Shown: positions 35,144 through 47,566 of the stretch, in pieces
Layout: each line of letters opens with the position of its first letter
Position numbering within the stretch: the stretch's first letter is position 1
NCBI GenBank assembly: GCA_963662175.1
Contig: OY759219.1
Coordinates: 45,748,675-45,812,674 of the forward strand
DNA: 64,000 nucleotides
DNA from: Aradus depressus
Taxonomy: Eukaryota > Arthropoda > Insecta > Hemiptera > Aradidae
Direction: 5' to 3'
Program-made: the position numbers and the translations under genes
The notes under the pieces: generated by a model
Seen by the model: the letters and a program-made list of their open reading frames with translations, nothing else
Database searches by the model: none
What the model was told of the DNA's origin: nothing

Positions 35144-36530
35144 CGGTATACTAGTTTAGTTTCTTTAAATGGGCTTCGGACGGATCTCTCTCATTAGACC
35201 CCCACTGCCCAAATTCATCTTTCCACCGAGTTAAATTACCATTGAACCTCGGTATACTAGTTGAGTTCCTCTAAATGGGCTTCGGACGGATCTCTCTCAT
35301 TAGTCCCCCACTGCCCAACGTCATCTTTCCACCGAGTTAAATTACCATTGAACCTCGGTATACTAGTAGAGTATCTTTAAATGGGCTTCGGACGGATCTC
35401 TCTCATTAGTCCCCCACTGCCCAAAGTCATCTTTCCACCGAGTTAAATTACCATTGAACCTCGGTATACTAGTTGAGTTCCTTTAAATGGGCTTCGGACG
35501 GATCTCTCTCATTAGTCCCCCACTGCCCAAAGTCATCTTTCCACCGGGTTAAATTACCATTGAACCTCGGTATACTAGTTGAGTTTCTATAAATGGGCTT
35601 CGGACGGATCTCTCTCATTAGTCCCCCACTGCCCAAAGTCATCTTTCCACCGAGTTAAATTACCATTGAACCTCGGTATACTAGTTGAGTTTCTATAAAT
35701 GGGCTTCGGACGGATCTCTCTCATTAGACCCCCACTGCCCAAAGTCATCTTTCCACCGAGTTAAATTACCATTGAACCTCGGTATACTAGTTGAGTTTCT
35801 ATAAATGGGCTTCGGACGGATCTCTCTCATTAGACCCCCACTGCCCAAAGTCATCTTTCCACCGAGTTAAATTACCATTGAACCTCGGTATACTAGTTGA
35901 GTTTCTTTAAATGGGCTTCGGACGGATCTCTCTCATTAGTCCCCCACTGCCAAAGTCATCTTTCCACCGAGTTAAATTACCATTGAACCTCGGTATACTA
36001 GTTGAGTTTCTTTAAATGGGCTTCGGACGGATCTCTCTCATTAGACCCCCACTGCCCAAAGTCATCTTTCCACCGAGTTAAATTACCATTGAACCTCGGT
36101 ATACTAGTTGAGTTTCTTTAAATGGGCTTCGGACGGATCTCTCTCATTAGTCCCCCACTGCCAAAGTCATCTTTCCACCGAGTTAAATTACCATTGAACC
36201 TCGGTATACTAGTTGAGTTTCTATAAATGGGCTTCGGACGGATCTCTCTCATTAGACCCCCACTGCCCAAAGTCATCTTTCCACCGAGTTAAATTACCAT
36301 TGAACCTCGGTATACTAGTTGAGTTTCTTTAAATGGGCTTCGGACGGATCTCTCTCATTAGTCCCCCACTGCCAAAGTCATCTTTCCACCGAGTTAAATT
36401 ACCATTGAACCTCGGTATACTAGTTGAGTTTCTTTAAATGGGCTTCGGACGGATCTCTCTCATTAGTCCCCCACTGCCCAAAGTCATCTTTCCACCGAGT
36501 TAAATTACCATTGAACCTCGGTATACTAGT

Positions 36531-37880
36531 AGAGTATCTTTAAATGGGCTTCGGACGGATCTCTCTCATTAGTCCCCCACTGCCCAAAGTCATCTTTCCA
36601 CCGAGTTAAATTACCATTGAACCTCGGTATACTAGTTGAGTTCCTTTAAATGGGCTTCGGACGGATCTCTCTCATTAGTCCCCCACTGCCCAAAGTCATC
36701 TTTCCACCGGGTTAAATTACCATTGAACCTCGGTATACTAGTTGAGTTTCTATAAATGGGCTTCGGACGGATCTCTCTCATTAGACCCCCACTGCCCAAA
36801 GTCATCTTTCCACCGAGTTAAATTACCATTGAACCTCGGTATACTAGTTGAGTTTCTATAAATGGGCTTCGGACGGATCTCTCTCATTAGTCCCCCCCCC
36901 CCCCCCCCCCCCCCACTGCCCAAAGTCATCTTTCCGCCTAGTTAAATTACCATTGAACCTCGGTATACTAGTAGAGTATCTTTAAATGGGCTTCGGACGG
37001 ATCTCTCTCATTAGACCCCCACTGCCCAAAGTCATCTTTCCACCGAGTTAAATTACCATTGAACCTCGGTATACTAGTTGAGTTTCTTTAAATGGGCTTC
37101 GGACGGATCTCTCTCATTAGTCCCCCACTGCCAAAGTCATCTTTCCACCGAGTTAAATTACCATTGAACCTCGGTATACTAGTTGAGTTTCTATAAATGG
37201 GCTTCGGACGGATCTCTCTCATTAGACCCCCACTGCCCAAAGTCATCTTTCCACCGAGTTAAATTACCATTGAACCTCGGTATACTAGTTGAGTTTCTTT
37301 AAATGGGCTTCGGACGGATCTCTCTCATTAGTCCCCCACTGCCAAAGTCATCTTTCCACCGAGTTAAATTACCATTGAACCTCGGTATACTAGTTGAGTT
37401 TCTTTAAATGGGCTTCGGACGGATCTCTCTCATTAGTCCCCCACTGCCCAAAGTCATCTTTCCACCGAGTTAAATTACCATTGAACCTCGGTATACTAGT
37501 AGAGTATCTTTAAATGGGCTTCGGACGGATCTCTCTCATTAGTCCCCCACTGCCCAAAGTCATCTTTCCACCGAGTTAAATTACCATTGAACCTCGGTAT
37601 ACTAGTTGAGTTCCTTTAAATGGGCTTCGGACGGATCTCTCTCATTAGTCCCCCACTGCCCAAAGTCATCTTTCCACCGGGTTAAATTACCATTGAACCT
37701 CGGTATACTAGTTGAGTTTCTATAAATGGGCTTCGGACGGATCTCTCTCATTAGACCCCCACTGCCCAAAGTCATCTTTCCACCGAGTTAAATTACCATT
37801 GAACCTCGGTATACTAGTTGAGTTTCTATAAATGGGCTTCGGACGGATCTCTCTCATTAGTCCCCCCCCCCCCCCCCCAC
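36531..37880 (+). repeat. Nine-monomer higher-order block (970 bp) with poly-C monomers
   Basis: The agtagagtatc monomer at 36531 recurs at 37501, 970 bp later. The block also includes the ccgggtta monomer, the poly-C monomer followed by ccgcctagtt, and two 105-bp monomers, in the same order. The poly-C tract is 23 C (36892-36914) in one and 17 C (37862-37878) in the other, which explains the departure from 954 bp. The block recurs in array 3. Confidence 0.85.
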
Positions 37881-38719
37881 TGCCCAAAGTCATCTTTCCG
37901 CCTAGTTAAATTACCATTGAACCTCGGTATACTAGTAGAGTATCTTTAAATGGGCTTCGGACGGATCTCTCTCATTAGACCCCCACTGCCCAAAGTCATC
38001 TTTCCACCGAGTTAAATTACCATTGAACCTCGGTATACTAGTTGAGTTTCTTTAAATGGGCTTCGGACGGATCTCTCTCATTAGACCCCCACTGCCCAAA
38101 GTCATCTTTCCACCGAGTTAAATTACCATTGAACCTCGGTATACTAGTTGAGTTTCTTTAAATGGGCTTCGGACGGATCTCTCTCATTAGACCCCCACTG
38201 CCCAAAGTCATCTTTCCGCCTAGTTAAATTACCATTGAACCTCGGTATACTAGTAGAGTATCTTTAAATGGGCTTCGGACGGATCTCTCTCATTAGTCCC
38301 CCACTGCCCAACGTCATCTTTCCACCGAGTTAAATTACCATTGAACCTCGGTATACTAGTTGAGTTTCTTTAAATGGGCTTCGGACGGATCTCTCTCATT
38401 AGACCCCCACTGCCCAAAGTCATCTTTCCGCCTAGTTAAATTACCATTGAACCTCGGTATACTAGTTGAGTTTCTTTAAATGGGCTTCGGACGGATCTCT
38501 CTCATTGGTCCCCCACTGCCCAAAGTCATCTTTCCACCGAGTTAAATTATCATTGAACCTCGGTATACTAGTTGTTTCTTTAAATGGGCTTCGGACGGAT
38601 CTCTCTCATTAGTCCCCCACTGCCCAAAGTCATCTTTCCACCGAGTTAAATTACCATTGAACCTCGGTATACTAGTTGAGTTTCTTTAAATTGGCTTCGG
38701 ACGGATCTCTCTCATTAGT

Positions 38720-38742
38720 CCCCCCCCCCCCCCCCCCCCCCC
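38720..38742 (+). repeat. Poly-C tract of 23 in a satellite monomer
   Basis: The normal gtcccccactg becomes gt followed by 23 C. Equivalent tracts lie at 36892-36914 (23) and 37862-37878 (17). In array 3 the counterparts are 52423-52444 (22), 53392-53409 (18) and 54251-54269 (19). Confidence 0.95.
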
Positions 38743-40353
38743 ACTGCCCAAAGTCATCTTTCCACCGAGTTAAATTACCATTGAACCTCGGTATACTAGT
38801 TGAGTTTCTTTAAATGGGCTTCGGACGGATCTCTCTCATTAGACCCCCACTGCCCAAAGTCATCTTTCCACCGAGTTAAATTACCATTGAACCTCGGTAT
38901 ACTAGTTGAGTTCCTTTAAATGGGCTTCGGACGGATCTCTCTCATTAGTCCCCCACTGCCCAAAGTCATCTTTCCACCGAGGTAAATTACCATTGAACCT
39001 CGGTATACTAGTTGAGTTTCTATAAATGGGCTTCGGACGGATCTCTCTCATTGGTCCCCCACTGCCCAAAGTCATCTTTCCACCGAGTTAAATTACCATT
39101 GAACCTCGGTATACTACTTGAGTTCCTTTAAATGGGCTTCGGACGGATCTCTCTCATTAGTCCCCCACTGCCCAAAGTCATCTTTCCACCGAGGTAAATT
39201 ACCATTGAACCTCGGTATACTAGTTGAGTTTCTTTAAATGGGCTTCGGACGGATCTCTCTCATTGGTCCCCCACTGCCCAAAGTCATCTTTCCACCGAGT
39301 TAAATTACCATTGAACCTCGGTAAACTAGTTGAGTTTCTTTAAATTGGCTTCGGACGGATCTCTCTCATTAGACCCCCACTGCCCAAAGTCATCATTCCA
39401 CCGAGTTAAACTACCATTGAACCTCGGTATACTAGTTGAGTTTCTATAAATGGGCTTCGGACGGATCTCTCTCATTAGTCCCCCACTGCCCAAAGTCATC
39501 TTTCCACCGAGTTAAATTACCATTGAACCTCGGTATACTAGTTGTTTCTTTAAATTGGCTTCGGACGGATCTCTCTCATTAGACCCCCACTGCCCAAAGT
39601 CATCTTTCCACCGAGTTAAATTACCATTGAACCTCGGTATACTAGTTGAGTTCCTCTAAATGGGCTTCGGACGGATCTCTCTCATTAGTCCCCCACTGTC
39701 CAAAGTCATCTTTCCACGTAGTTAAATTACCATTGAACCTCGGTATACTAGTTGAGTTTCTTTAAATGGGCTTCGGACGGATCTCTCTCATTAGTCCCCA
39801 AGTGCCCAAAGCATCTTTCCACCGAGTTAAATTACCATTGAACCTCGGTATACTAGTTGAGTTCCTCTAAATGGGCTTCGGACGGATCTCTCTCATTAGT
39901 CCCCCACTGCCCAAAGTCATCTTTCCACCGAGTTAAATTACCATTGAACCTCGGTATACTAGTTGAGTTTCTTTAAATGGGCTTCGGACGGATCTCTCTC
40001 ATTAGTCCCCCACTGCCCAAAGTCATCTTTCCACCGAGTTAAATTACCATTGAACCTCGGTATACTAGTTGAGTTTCTTTAAATGGGCTTCGGACGGATC
40101 TCTCTCATTAGACCCCCACTGCCCAAAGTCATCTTTCCACCGAGTTAAATTACCATTGAACCTCGGTATACTAGTTGAGTTTCTTTAAATGGGCTTCGGA
40201 CGGATCTCTCTCATTAGTCCCCCACTGCCCAAAGTCATCTTTCCACCGAGTTAAATTACCATTGAACCTCGGTATACTAGTTGAGTTTCTATAAATGGGC
40301 TTCGGACGGATCTCTCTCATTAGTCCCCCACTGCCCAAAGTCATCTTTCCACC

Positions 40354-42940
40354 GAGTTATATTACCATTGAACCTCGGTATACTAGTTGAGTTTCTTTAA
40401 ATGGGCTTCGGACGGATCTCTCTCATTAGACCCCCACTGCCCAAAGTCATCTTTCCACCGAGTTAAATTACCATTGAACCTCGGTATACTAGTTGAGTTT
40501 CTTTAAATGGGCTTCGGACGGATCTCTCTCATTAGTCCCCCACTGCCCAAAGTCATCTTTCCACCGAGTTAAATTACCATTGAACCTCGGTATACTAGTT
40601 GAGTTTCTTTAAATGGGCTTCGGACGGATCTCTCTCATTAGACCCCCACTGCCCAAAGTCATCTTTCCACCGAGTTAAATTACCATTGAACCTCGGTATA
40701 CTAGTTGAGTTTCTTTAAATGGGCTTCGGACGGATCTCTCTCATTAGTCCCCCACTGCCCAAAGTCATCTTTCCACCGAGTTAAATTACCATTGAACCTC
40801 GGTATACTAGTTGAGTTTCTATAAATGGGCTTCGGACGGATCTCTCTCATTAGTCCCCCACTGCCCAAAGTCATCTTTCCACCGAGTTAAATTACCATTG
40901 AACCTCGGTATACTAGTTGAGTTTCTTTAAATGGGCTTCGGACGGATCTCTCTCATTAGACCCCCACTGCCCAAAGTCATCTTTCCACCGAGTTAAATTA
41001 CCATTGAACCTCGGTATACTAGTTGAGTTTCTTTAAATGGGCTTCGGACGGATCTCTCTCATTAGTCCCCCACTGCCCAAAGTCATCTTTCCACCGAGTT
41101 AAATTACCATTGAACCTCGGTATACTAGTTGAGTTTCTATAAATGGGCTTCGGACGGATCTCTCTCATTAGACCCCCACTGCCCAAAGTCATCTTTCCAC
41201 CGAGTTAAATTACCATTGAACCTCGGTATACTAGTTGAGTTTCTTTAAATGGGCTTCGGACGGATCTCTCTCATTAGTCCCCCACTGCCCAAAGTCATCT
41301 TTCCACCGAGTTAAATTACCATTGAACCTCGGTATACTAGTTGAGTTTCTATAAATGGGCTTCGGACGGATCTCTCTCATTAGTCCCCCACTGCCCAATG
41401 TCATCTTTCCACGTAGTTAAATTACCATTGAATCTCGGTATACTAGTTGAGTTTCTTTAAATGGGCTTCGGACGGATCTCTCTCATTGGTCCCCCACTGC
41501 CCAAAGTCATCTTTCCACCGAGTTAAATTACCATTGAACCTCGGTATACTAGTTGAGTTTCTTTAAATGGGCTTCGGACGGATCTCTCTCATTAGTCCCC
41601 CACTGCCCAAAGTCATCTTTCCACCGAGTTATATTACCATTGAACCTCGGTATACTAGTTGAGTTTCTTTAAATGGGCTTCGGACGGATCTCTCTCATTA
41701 GACCCCCACTGCCCAAAGTCATCTTTCCACCGAGTTAAATTACCATTGAACCTCGGTATACTAGTTGAGTTTCTTTAAATGGGCTTCGGACGGATCTCTC
41801 TCATTAGTCCCCCACTGCCCAAAGTCATCTTTCCACCGAGTTAAATTACCATTGAACCTCGGTATACTAGTTGAGTTTCTTTAAATGGGCTTCGGACGGA
41901 TCTCTCTCATTAGACCCCCACTGCCCAAAGTCATCTTTCCACCGAGTTAAATTACCATTGAACCTCGGTATACTAGTTGAGTTTCTTTAAATGGGCTTCG
42001 GACGGATCTCTCTCATTAGTCCCCCACTGCCCAAAGTCATCTTTCCACCGAGTTAAATTACCATTGAACCTCGGTATACTAGTTGAGTTTCTATAAATGG
42101 GCTTCGGACGGATCTCTCTCATTAGTCCCCCACTGCCCAAAGTCATCTTTCCACCGAGTTAAATTACCATTGAACCTCGGTATACTAGTTGAGTTTCTTT
42201 AAATGGGCTTCGGACGGATCTCTCTCATTAGACCCCCACTGCCCAAAGTCATCTTTCCACCGAGTTAAATTACCATTGAACCTCGGTATACTAGTTGAGT
42301 TTCTTTAAATGGGCTTCGGACGGATCTCTCTCATTAGTCCCCCACTGCCCAAAGTCATCTTTCCACCGAGTTAAATTACCATTGAACCTCGGTATACTAG
42401 TTGAGTTTCTATAAATGGGCTTCGGACGGATCTCTCTCATTAGACCCCCACTGCCCAAAGTCATCTTTCCACCGAGTTAAATTACCATTGAACCTCGGTA
42501 TACTAGTTGAGTTTCTTTAAATGGGCTTCGGACGGATCTCTCTCATTAGTCCCCCACTGCCCAAAGTCATCTTTCCACCGAGTTAAATTACCATTGAACC
42601 TCGGTATACTAGTTGAGTTTCTATAAATGGGCTTCGGACGGATCTCTCTCATTAGTCCCCCACTGCCCAATGTCATCTTTCCACGTAGTTAAATTACCAT
42701 TGAATCTCGGTATACTAGTTGAGTTTCTTTAAATGGGCTTCGGACGGATCTCTCTCATTGGTCCCCCACTGCCCAAAGTCATCTTTCCACCGAGTTAAAT
42801 TACCATTGAACCTCGGTATACTAGTTGAGTTTCTTTAAATGGGCTTCGGACGGATCTCTCTCATTAGTCCCCCACTGCCCAAAGTCATCTTTCCACCGAG
42901 TTAAATTACCATTGAACCTCGGTATACTAGTTGAGTTTCT
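40354..42940 (+). repeat. Twelve-monomer block (1272 bp) in tandem
   Basis: The gagttatattacc monomer at 40354 recurs at 41626, and the cccaatgtc/ccacgtag/gaatctcgg monomer at 41396 recurs at 42668. Both spacings are 1272 bp, 12 x 106. The corresponding place in array 3 has only one cccaatgtc monomer (56923), so this block is duplicated here or lost there. Confidence 0.92.
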
Positions 42941-43190
42941 TTAAATGGGCTTCGGACGGATCTCTCTCATTAGTCCCCCACTGCCCAAAGTCATCTTTCC
43001 ACCGAGTTAAATTACCATTGAACCTCGGTATACTAGTTGAGTTTCTTTAAATGGGCTTCGGACGGATCTCTCTCATTGGTCCCCCACTGCCCAAAGTCAT
43101 CTTTCCACCGAGTTAAATTACCATTGAACCTCGGTATACTAGTTGAGTTTCTTTAAATGGGCTTCGGACGGATCTCTCTCATTAGTCCCC

Positions 43191-45518
43191 AACTGCCCAA
43201 AGTCATCTTTCCACCTAGTTAAATTACCATTGAACCTCGGTATACTAGTTTAGTTTCTTTAAATGGGCTTCGGACGGATCTCTCTCATTAGTCCCCCACT
43301 GCCCAAAGTCATCTTTCCACCGAGTTAAATTACCATTGAACCTCGGTATACTAGTTGAGTTCCTTTAAATGGGCTTCGGACGGATCTCTCTCATTAGTCC
43401 CCCACTGCCCAAAGTCATCTTTCCACCGAGTTAAATTACCATTGAACCTCGGTATACTAGTTGAGTTCCTTTAAATGGGCTTCGGACGGATCTCTCTCAT
43501 TAGTCCCCCACTGCCCAAAGTCATCTTTCCACCGAGTTAAATTACCATTGAATCTCGGTATACTAGTTGAGTTTCTTTAAATGGGCTTCGGACGGATCTC
43601 TCTCATTAGTCCCCCACTGCCCAAAGTCATCTTTCCACCGGGTTAAATTACCATTGAACCTCGGTATACTAGTTGAGTTTCTTTAAATGGGCTTCGGACG
43701 GATCTCTCTCATTAGTCCCTCACTGCCCAAAGTCATCTTTCCACCGAGTTAAATTACCATTGAACCTCGGTATACTAGTTGAGTTCCTTTAAATGGGCTT
43801 CGGACGGATCTCTCTCATTAGTCCCCCACTGCCCAAAGTCATCTTTCCACCGAGTTAAATTACCATTGAACCTCGGTATACTAGTTGAGTTTCTTTAAAT
43901 GGGCTTCGGACGGATCTCTCTCATTAGTCCCTCACTGCCCAAAGTCATCTTTCCACCTAGTTAAATTACCATTGAACCTCGGTATACTAGTTGAGTTTCT
44001 TTAAATGGGCTTCGGACGGATCTCTCTCATTGGTCCCCCACTGCCCAAAGTCATCTTTCCACCGAGTTAAATTACCATTGAACCTCGGTATACTAGTTGA
44101 GTTTCTTTAAATGGGCTTCGGACGGATCTCTCTCATTAGTCCCCCACTGCCCAAAGTCATCTTTCCACCGAGTTAAATTACCATTGAACCTCGGTATACT
44201 AGTTGAGTTTCTTTAAATGGGCTTCGGACGGATCTCTCTCATTAGTCCCCCACTGCCCAAAGTCATCTTTCCACCGAGTTAAATTACCATTGAACCTCGG
44301 TATACTAGTTGAGTTTCTTTAAATGGGCTTCGGACGGATCTCTCTCATTGGTCCCCCACTGCCCAAAGTCATCTTTCCACCGAGTTAAATTACCATTGAA
44401 CCTCGGTATACTAGTTGAGTTTCTTTAAATGGGCTTCGGACGGATCTCTCTCATTAGTCCCCAACTGCCCAAAGTCATCATTCCACCTAGTTAAATTACC
44501 ATTGAACCTCGGTATACTAGTTTAGTTTCTTTAAATGGGCTTCGGACGGATCTCTCTCATTAGTCCCCCACTGCCCAAAGTCATCTTTCCACCGAGTTAA
44601 ATTACCATTGAACCTCGGTATACTAGTTGAGTTCCTTTAAATGGGCTTCGGACGGATCTCTCTCATTAGTCCCCCACTGCCCAAAGTCATCTTTCCACCG
44701 AGTTAAATTACCATTGAACCTCGGTATACTAGTTGAGTTCCTTTAAATGGGCTTCGGACGGATCTCTCTCATTAGTCCCCCACTGCCCAAAGTCATCTTT
44801 CCACCGAGTTAAATTACCATTGAATCTCGGTATACTAGTTGAGTTTCTTTAAATGGGCTTCGGACGGATCTCTCTCATTAGTCCCCCACTGCCCAAAGTC
44901 ATCTTTCCACCGGGTTAAATTACCATTGAACCTCGGTATACTAGTTGAGTTTCTTTAAATGGGCTTCGGACGGATCTCTCTCATTAGTCCCTCACTGCCC
45001 AAAGTCATCTTTCCACCGAGTTAAATTACCATTGAACCTCGGTATACTAGTTGAGTTCCTTTAAATGGGCTTCGGACGGATCTCTCTCATTAGTCCCCCA
45101 CTGCCCAAAGTCATCTTTTCACTGAGTTAAAATACCATTGAACCTCGGTATACTAGTTGAGTTTCTTTAAATGGGCTTCGGACGGATCTCTCTCATTAGT
45201 CCCCCACTGCCCAAAGTCATCTTTCCACCGAGTTAAATTACCATTGAACCTCGGTATACTAGTTGAGTTCCTTTAAATGGGCTTCGGACGGATCTCTCTC
45301 ATTAGTCCCCCACTGCCCAAAGTCATCTTTCCACCGAGTTAAATTACCATTGAACCTCGGTATACTAGTTGAGTTTCTTTAAATGGGCTTCGGACGGATC
45401 TCTCTCATTAGTCCCTCACTGCCCAAAGTCATCTTTCCACCGAGTTAAATTACCATTGAACCTCGGTATACTAGTTGAGTTCCTTTAAATGGGCTTCGGA
45501 CGGATCTCTCTCATTAGT
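43191..45518 (+). repeat. Second twelve-monomer periodicity at the right end of array 2
   Basis: The ccccaactgccc/ccacctagtt/agtttagtttc monomers at 43191 recur at 44463, again 1272 bp apart, and the following ccgggtta and ccctcactg monomers follow in the same order. The second copy has one extra change, gtcatcAttcc. The block is cut by the spacer at 45518. Confidence 0.85.
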
Positions 45519-45838
45519 ATTGGTATCTTGAATTTTTTTGTCAACCTCTACAATACTACATCTAAGCATTTTCAAAAATTTAATTGGAGTGACTTACTTT
45601 TTTTTTTTTTTTTTTCGAATCCCGATTCTGAGTTTTATTTTACTTGTTTGTTGTGTAGAGTGGTGGTGAAGTGTGGCGTGGAACCTGCTTGGTTTCTTCT
45701 CGTCTTTCGTATTGCGTATAAGGCCTGTTTTAGTGATGTGTTGAATTCCTACGTAACGTGTGACGGAGGTTTGGATAAAACCCACGTAGCCTTACTCCAC
45801 TTCCATACTTCTCTCAAAACGGATCTTCTGTTCACAAA
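45519..45838 (+). promoter_or_regulatory. Candidate promoter/5' leader upstream of a short secretory-type exon
   Basis: The satellite ends and a non-repetitive stretch begins with attggtatcttg and a run of T (about 45597-45615). The stretch from 45640 to 45838 is less AT-rich than most of the spacer. A TATA-like ggataaaacc lies at about 45772-45782, some 60 bp before the ATG at 45839. A longer frame (45489-45842) runs in from the satellite and is probably chance. Promoter function is an inference. Confidence 0.3.
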
Positions 45839-45874
45839 ATGAATCTTCCTCTGTCCCTGTTTCTTCTGGTGGCA
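45839..45874 (+). CDS. Candidate first coding exon: signal-peptide-like start with splice donor
   Basis: After cacaaa, a favourable animal initiation context, an ATG opens a 12-codon frame, MNLPLSLFLLVA, which is a typical start of a signal peptide: short N-region, then a hydrophobic Leu/Phe/Val core. The next six bases are GTGAGT (45875-45880), a canonical 5' splice site, in phase 0. Unspliced, the frame stops about 21 codons later. Short secreted peptides and defence genes of arthropods often have such an exon 1. No downstream exon could be assigned with confidence, so this may be a stranded or pseudogene exon, or chance. It is duplicated without change at 60094-60129. Confidence 0.35.
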
Positions 45875-45888
45875 GTGAGTACTATTTA

Positions 45889-46199
45889 TATAAATAAACC
45901 TAGACTAATACATAATACGAGTACAATACAAAACTAGTAGGTTGCCCACAAGGTGTTTTTGGCCTTGTGTACGATATATATTAGCCGAGACAATGTTTTT
46001 GGGCCGTATATACGATGTATATTAGCCACGCCTATATAACGGTCTTATTTGGTTTTTTATATAAATAAACCTAGTCTAATATATATATATATATATATAC
46101 AATATAAAACTAGTTAGTAGGTTGGTCACACGATGTTTTCGGACCGTATATACGATGTATATTAGCCATGCCTCTATAACGGTCTTTTTTGGTTATTTT
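45889..46199 (+). repeat. 171-bp direct repeat, about 1.8 copies
   Basis: tataaataaacctag at 45889 recurs at 46060, 171 bp later. Shared landmarks are aaaactag.taggttg, gtatatacgatgtatattag and cctatataacggtctt. The second copy contains a TA microsatellite (about 46080-46099). The repeat follows directly after the candidate splice donor, in what would be intron. Confidence 0.8.
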
Positions 46200-46418
46200 C
46201 ACAACTTAAATTCTCTTGAATCCGCAACCTTTATGGAGAATTATTTCCCTACCTATATGAATTTTAGGGGAAGTTAAGGAAATTTCATGGTAAAGGACCC
46301 CCTGAAACTCCCGACGGAATTAATAAATAAACTGTAAGCTTAGTTAATTATTTCGCGCTGGGAAGTACTTATAGTACAATATAATACCGATCACTTTTTC
46401 TTTGTTTATTCTTATTGA

Positions 46419-46555
46419 GCGTTATGTTTATTTTAGTTGTGCGTTATGTTTATTTTAGTTGTTCGTTATGTTTATTTTAGTTGTGCGTTATGTTTATTCT
46501 AGTTGTGCGTTGTATTTATTTTAGTTTTGCGTTATGTTTATTTTAGTTATGCGTT
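46419..46555 (+). repeat. 22-bp tandem repeat, six units
   Basis: The unit gcgttatgtttattttagtt plus gt is repeated about six times with single-base changes (tcgtt, attctag, gttgtattt). No coding or known regulatory role is recognised. Confidence 0.9.
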
Positions 46556-46956
46556 AAAACTAATATCGGTACATTCGTCAACAATTGACCGGATTTATAG
46601 AGGCCTCTAAGACAGTTCAACTGGCAAAACAACCGAAATTATTTGTGCAAAATATTGATAAACACATTATATAGATAATAATCCGAGATAATTAATGTTA
46701 AAAAATTTAAATTCGAAAATTCATCATTTTTATATTTGTCTGGATAAGAGCTAAAGAGTTCCGTGTAACTTTAAAATTTAGTTTACTCCAAAATAAGTGA
46801 GTTTATTTTAACATGGCTGGCCAGATAGAGACTGACACATAAGTAGGTTAGTATTCTAGATTTGGTTGAAATCGATGCATTAGCTTCGGAGATACATGTG
46901 AGGAACGACGGATATACACATACCGGCATTTTAGAGAAATCGTAACCCTAGAAGAA
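46556..46956 (+). other. Spacer sequence without recognised features
   Basis: About 0.4 kb, moderately AT-rich, with no ORF over about 30 codons that looks coding, no repeat and no RNA gene recognised on either strand. Confidence 0.5.
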
Positions 46957-47038
46957 TACAAGAACTTCCATTTTCATATTTTACCCCCCCCCCCCCCCCC
47001 CCCCCCCTCCCCCCTTCCCACTCATCATACTAGGGGAT
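46957..47038 (+). repeat. tacaagaacttcc... poly-C block, copy 1
   Basis: The stretch tacaagaacttccattttc and atatttt is followed by 24 C (46984-47007) and a C-rich tail. The same 26 bases followed by poly-C occur again at 50974-51015, so this is a dispersed motif with a C tract attached, perhaps a transposon or gene end. Confidence 0.75.
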
Positions 47039-47107
47039 ACCAGGCGTTGTCCGGGTGTAACTTCGGTTCTGATAATTAAGTTGGTAATTACTGAAAATCG
47101 GGATTTC

Positions 47108-47232
47108 AAAATGCTAAGGATATATGGCCACCGAGGCCTATTTATCACAAAATGCTAAGGATATATGGCCACCGAGGCCTATGTATCACAAAATGCTAAG
47201 GATATATGGCCACCGAGGCTTATGTATCACAA
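47108..47232 (+). repeat. 41-bp tandem repeat, three units
   Basis: aaaatgctaaggatatatgg starts units at 47108, 47149 and 47190, with ggccaccgaggcc in the middle. A 75-codon frame (47206-47433) begins at an ATG provided by the third unit. Its product, MATEAYVSQNAHFELKHRTD and onward, is not recognised and lacks splice or context support, so it is not called as a gene. Confidence 0.88.
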
Positions 47233-47566
47233 AATGCCCATTTTGAGTTAAAACATAGAACTGACTTCGACACAGAAGTAATATCTGCATCTGCGTCACA
47301 CACAAATCTGTTTGTAAAGTCGGTCGCAGAAGTGTCATTGTTCTTTTATTGCCACTTTGCTGCCTTCGCTAGAGGAACAGTACCGAATTGTTACATTGAG
47401 TTTTCTAATCTTTCTGTTTCAACAACGACGTAACTTTAATTAAATGAAAAATTGTTTTTCCGTTCTCATAAAAATTTTATTTTTTGATTTGTGGCAGCAC
47501 TCTTCTAGAGGTACGGAATGGTCTCATTTTTATTTTTTGATCCTTAAACAAGGGGAAAAAAACACT

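Larger units (their letters stand above)
35144..45518 (+). repeat. 106-bp satellite array 2 (about 98 monomers)
   Basis: This is the same monomer and orientation as array 1, starting mid-monomer at cggtatactag, the base that follows where array 1 stops. Variant spectrum differs: attagAcccccactg, attGgtccccc, agtAgagtAtc, ttcCtttaaat, ccGggtta and ccacgtagtt are frequent here, whereas the cttcAgacgg type so frequent in array 1 was not seen. Several 105-bp monomers (cactgccaaag) alternate with attagaccccc monomers at 35941-37320. Three monomers contain long poly-C tracts. It ends abruptly after tctctctcattagt at 45518. Confidence 0.97.

Noticed and set aside
47206..47433. 75-codon ORF starting in the 41-bp repeat (copy at 61461-61688)
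   Set aside because: The start comes from the tandem repeat, there is no recognised domain, and it does not extend as a conserved exon. It is kept as a note in the repeat entry.
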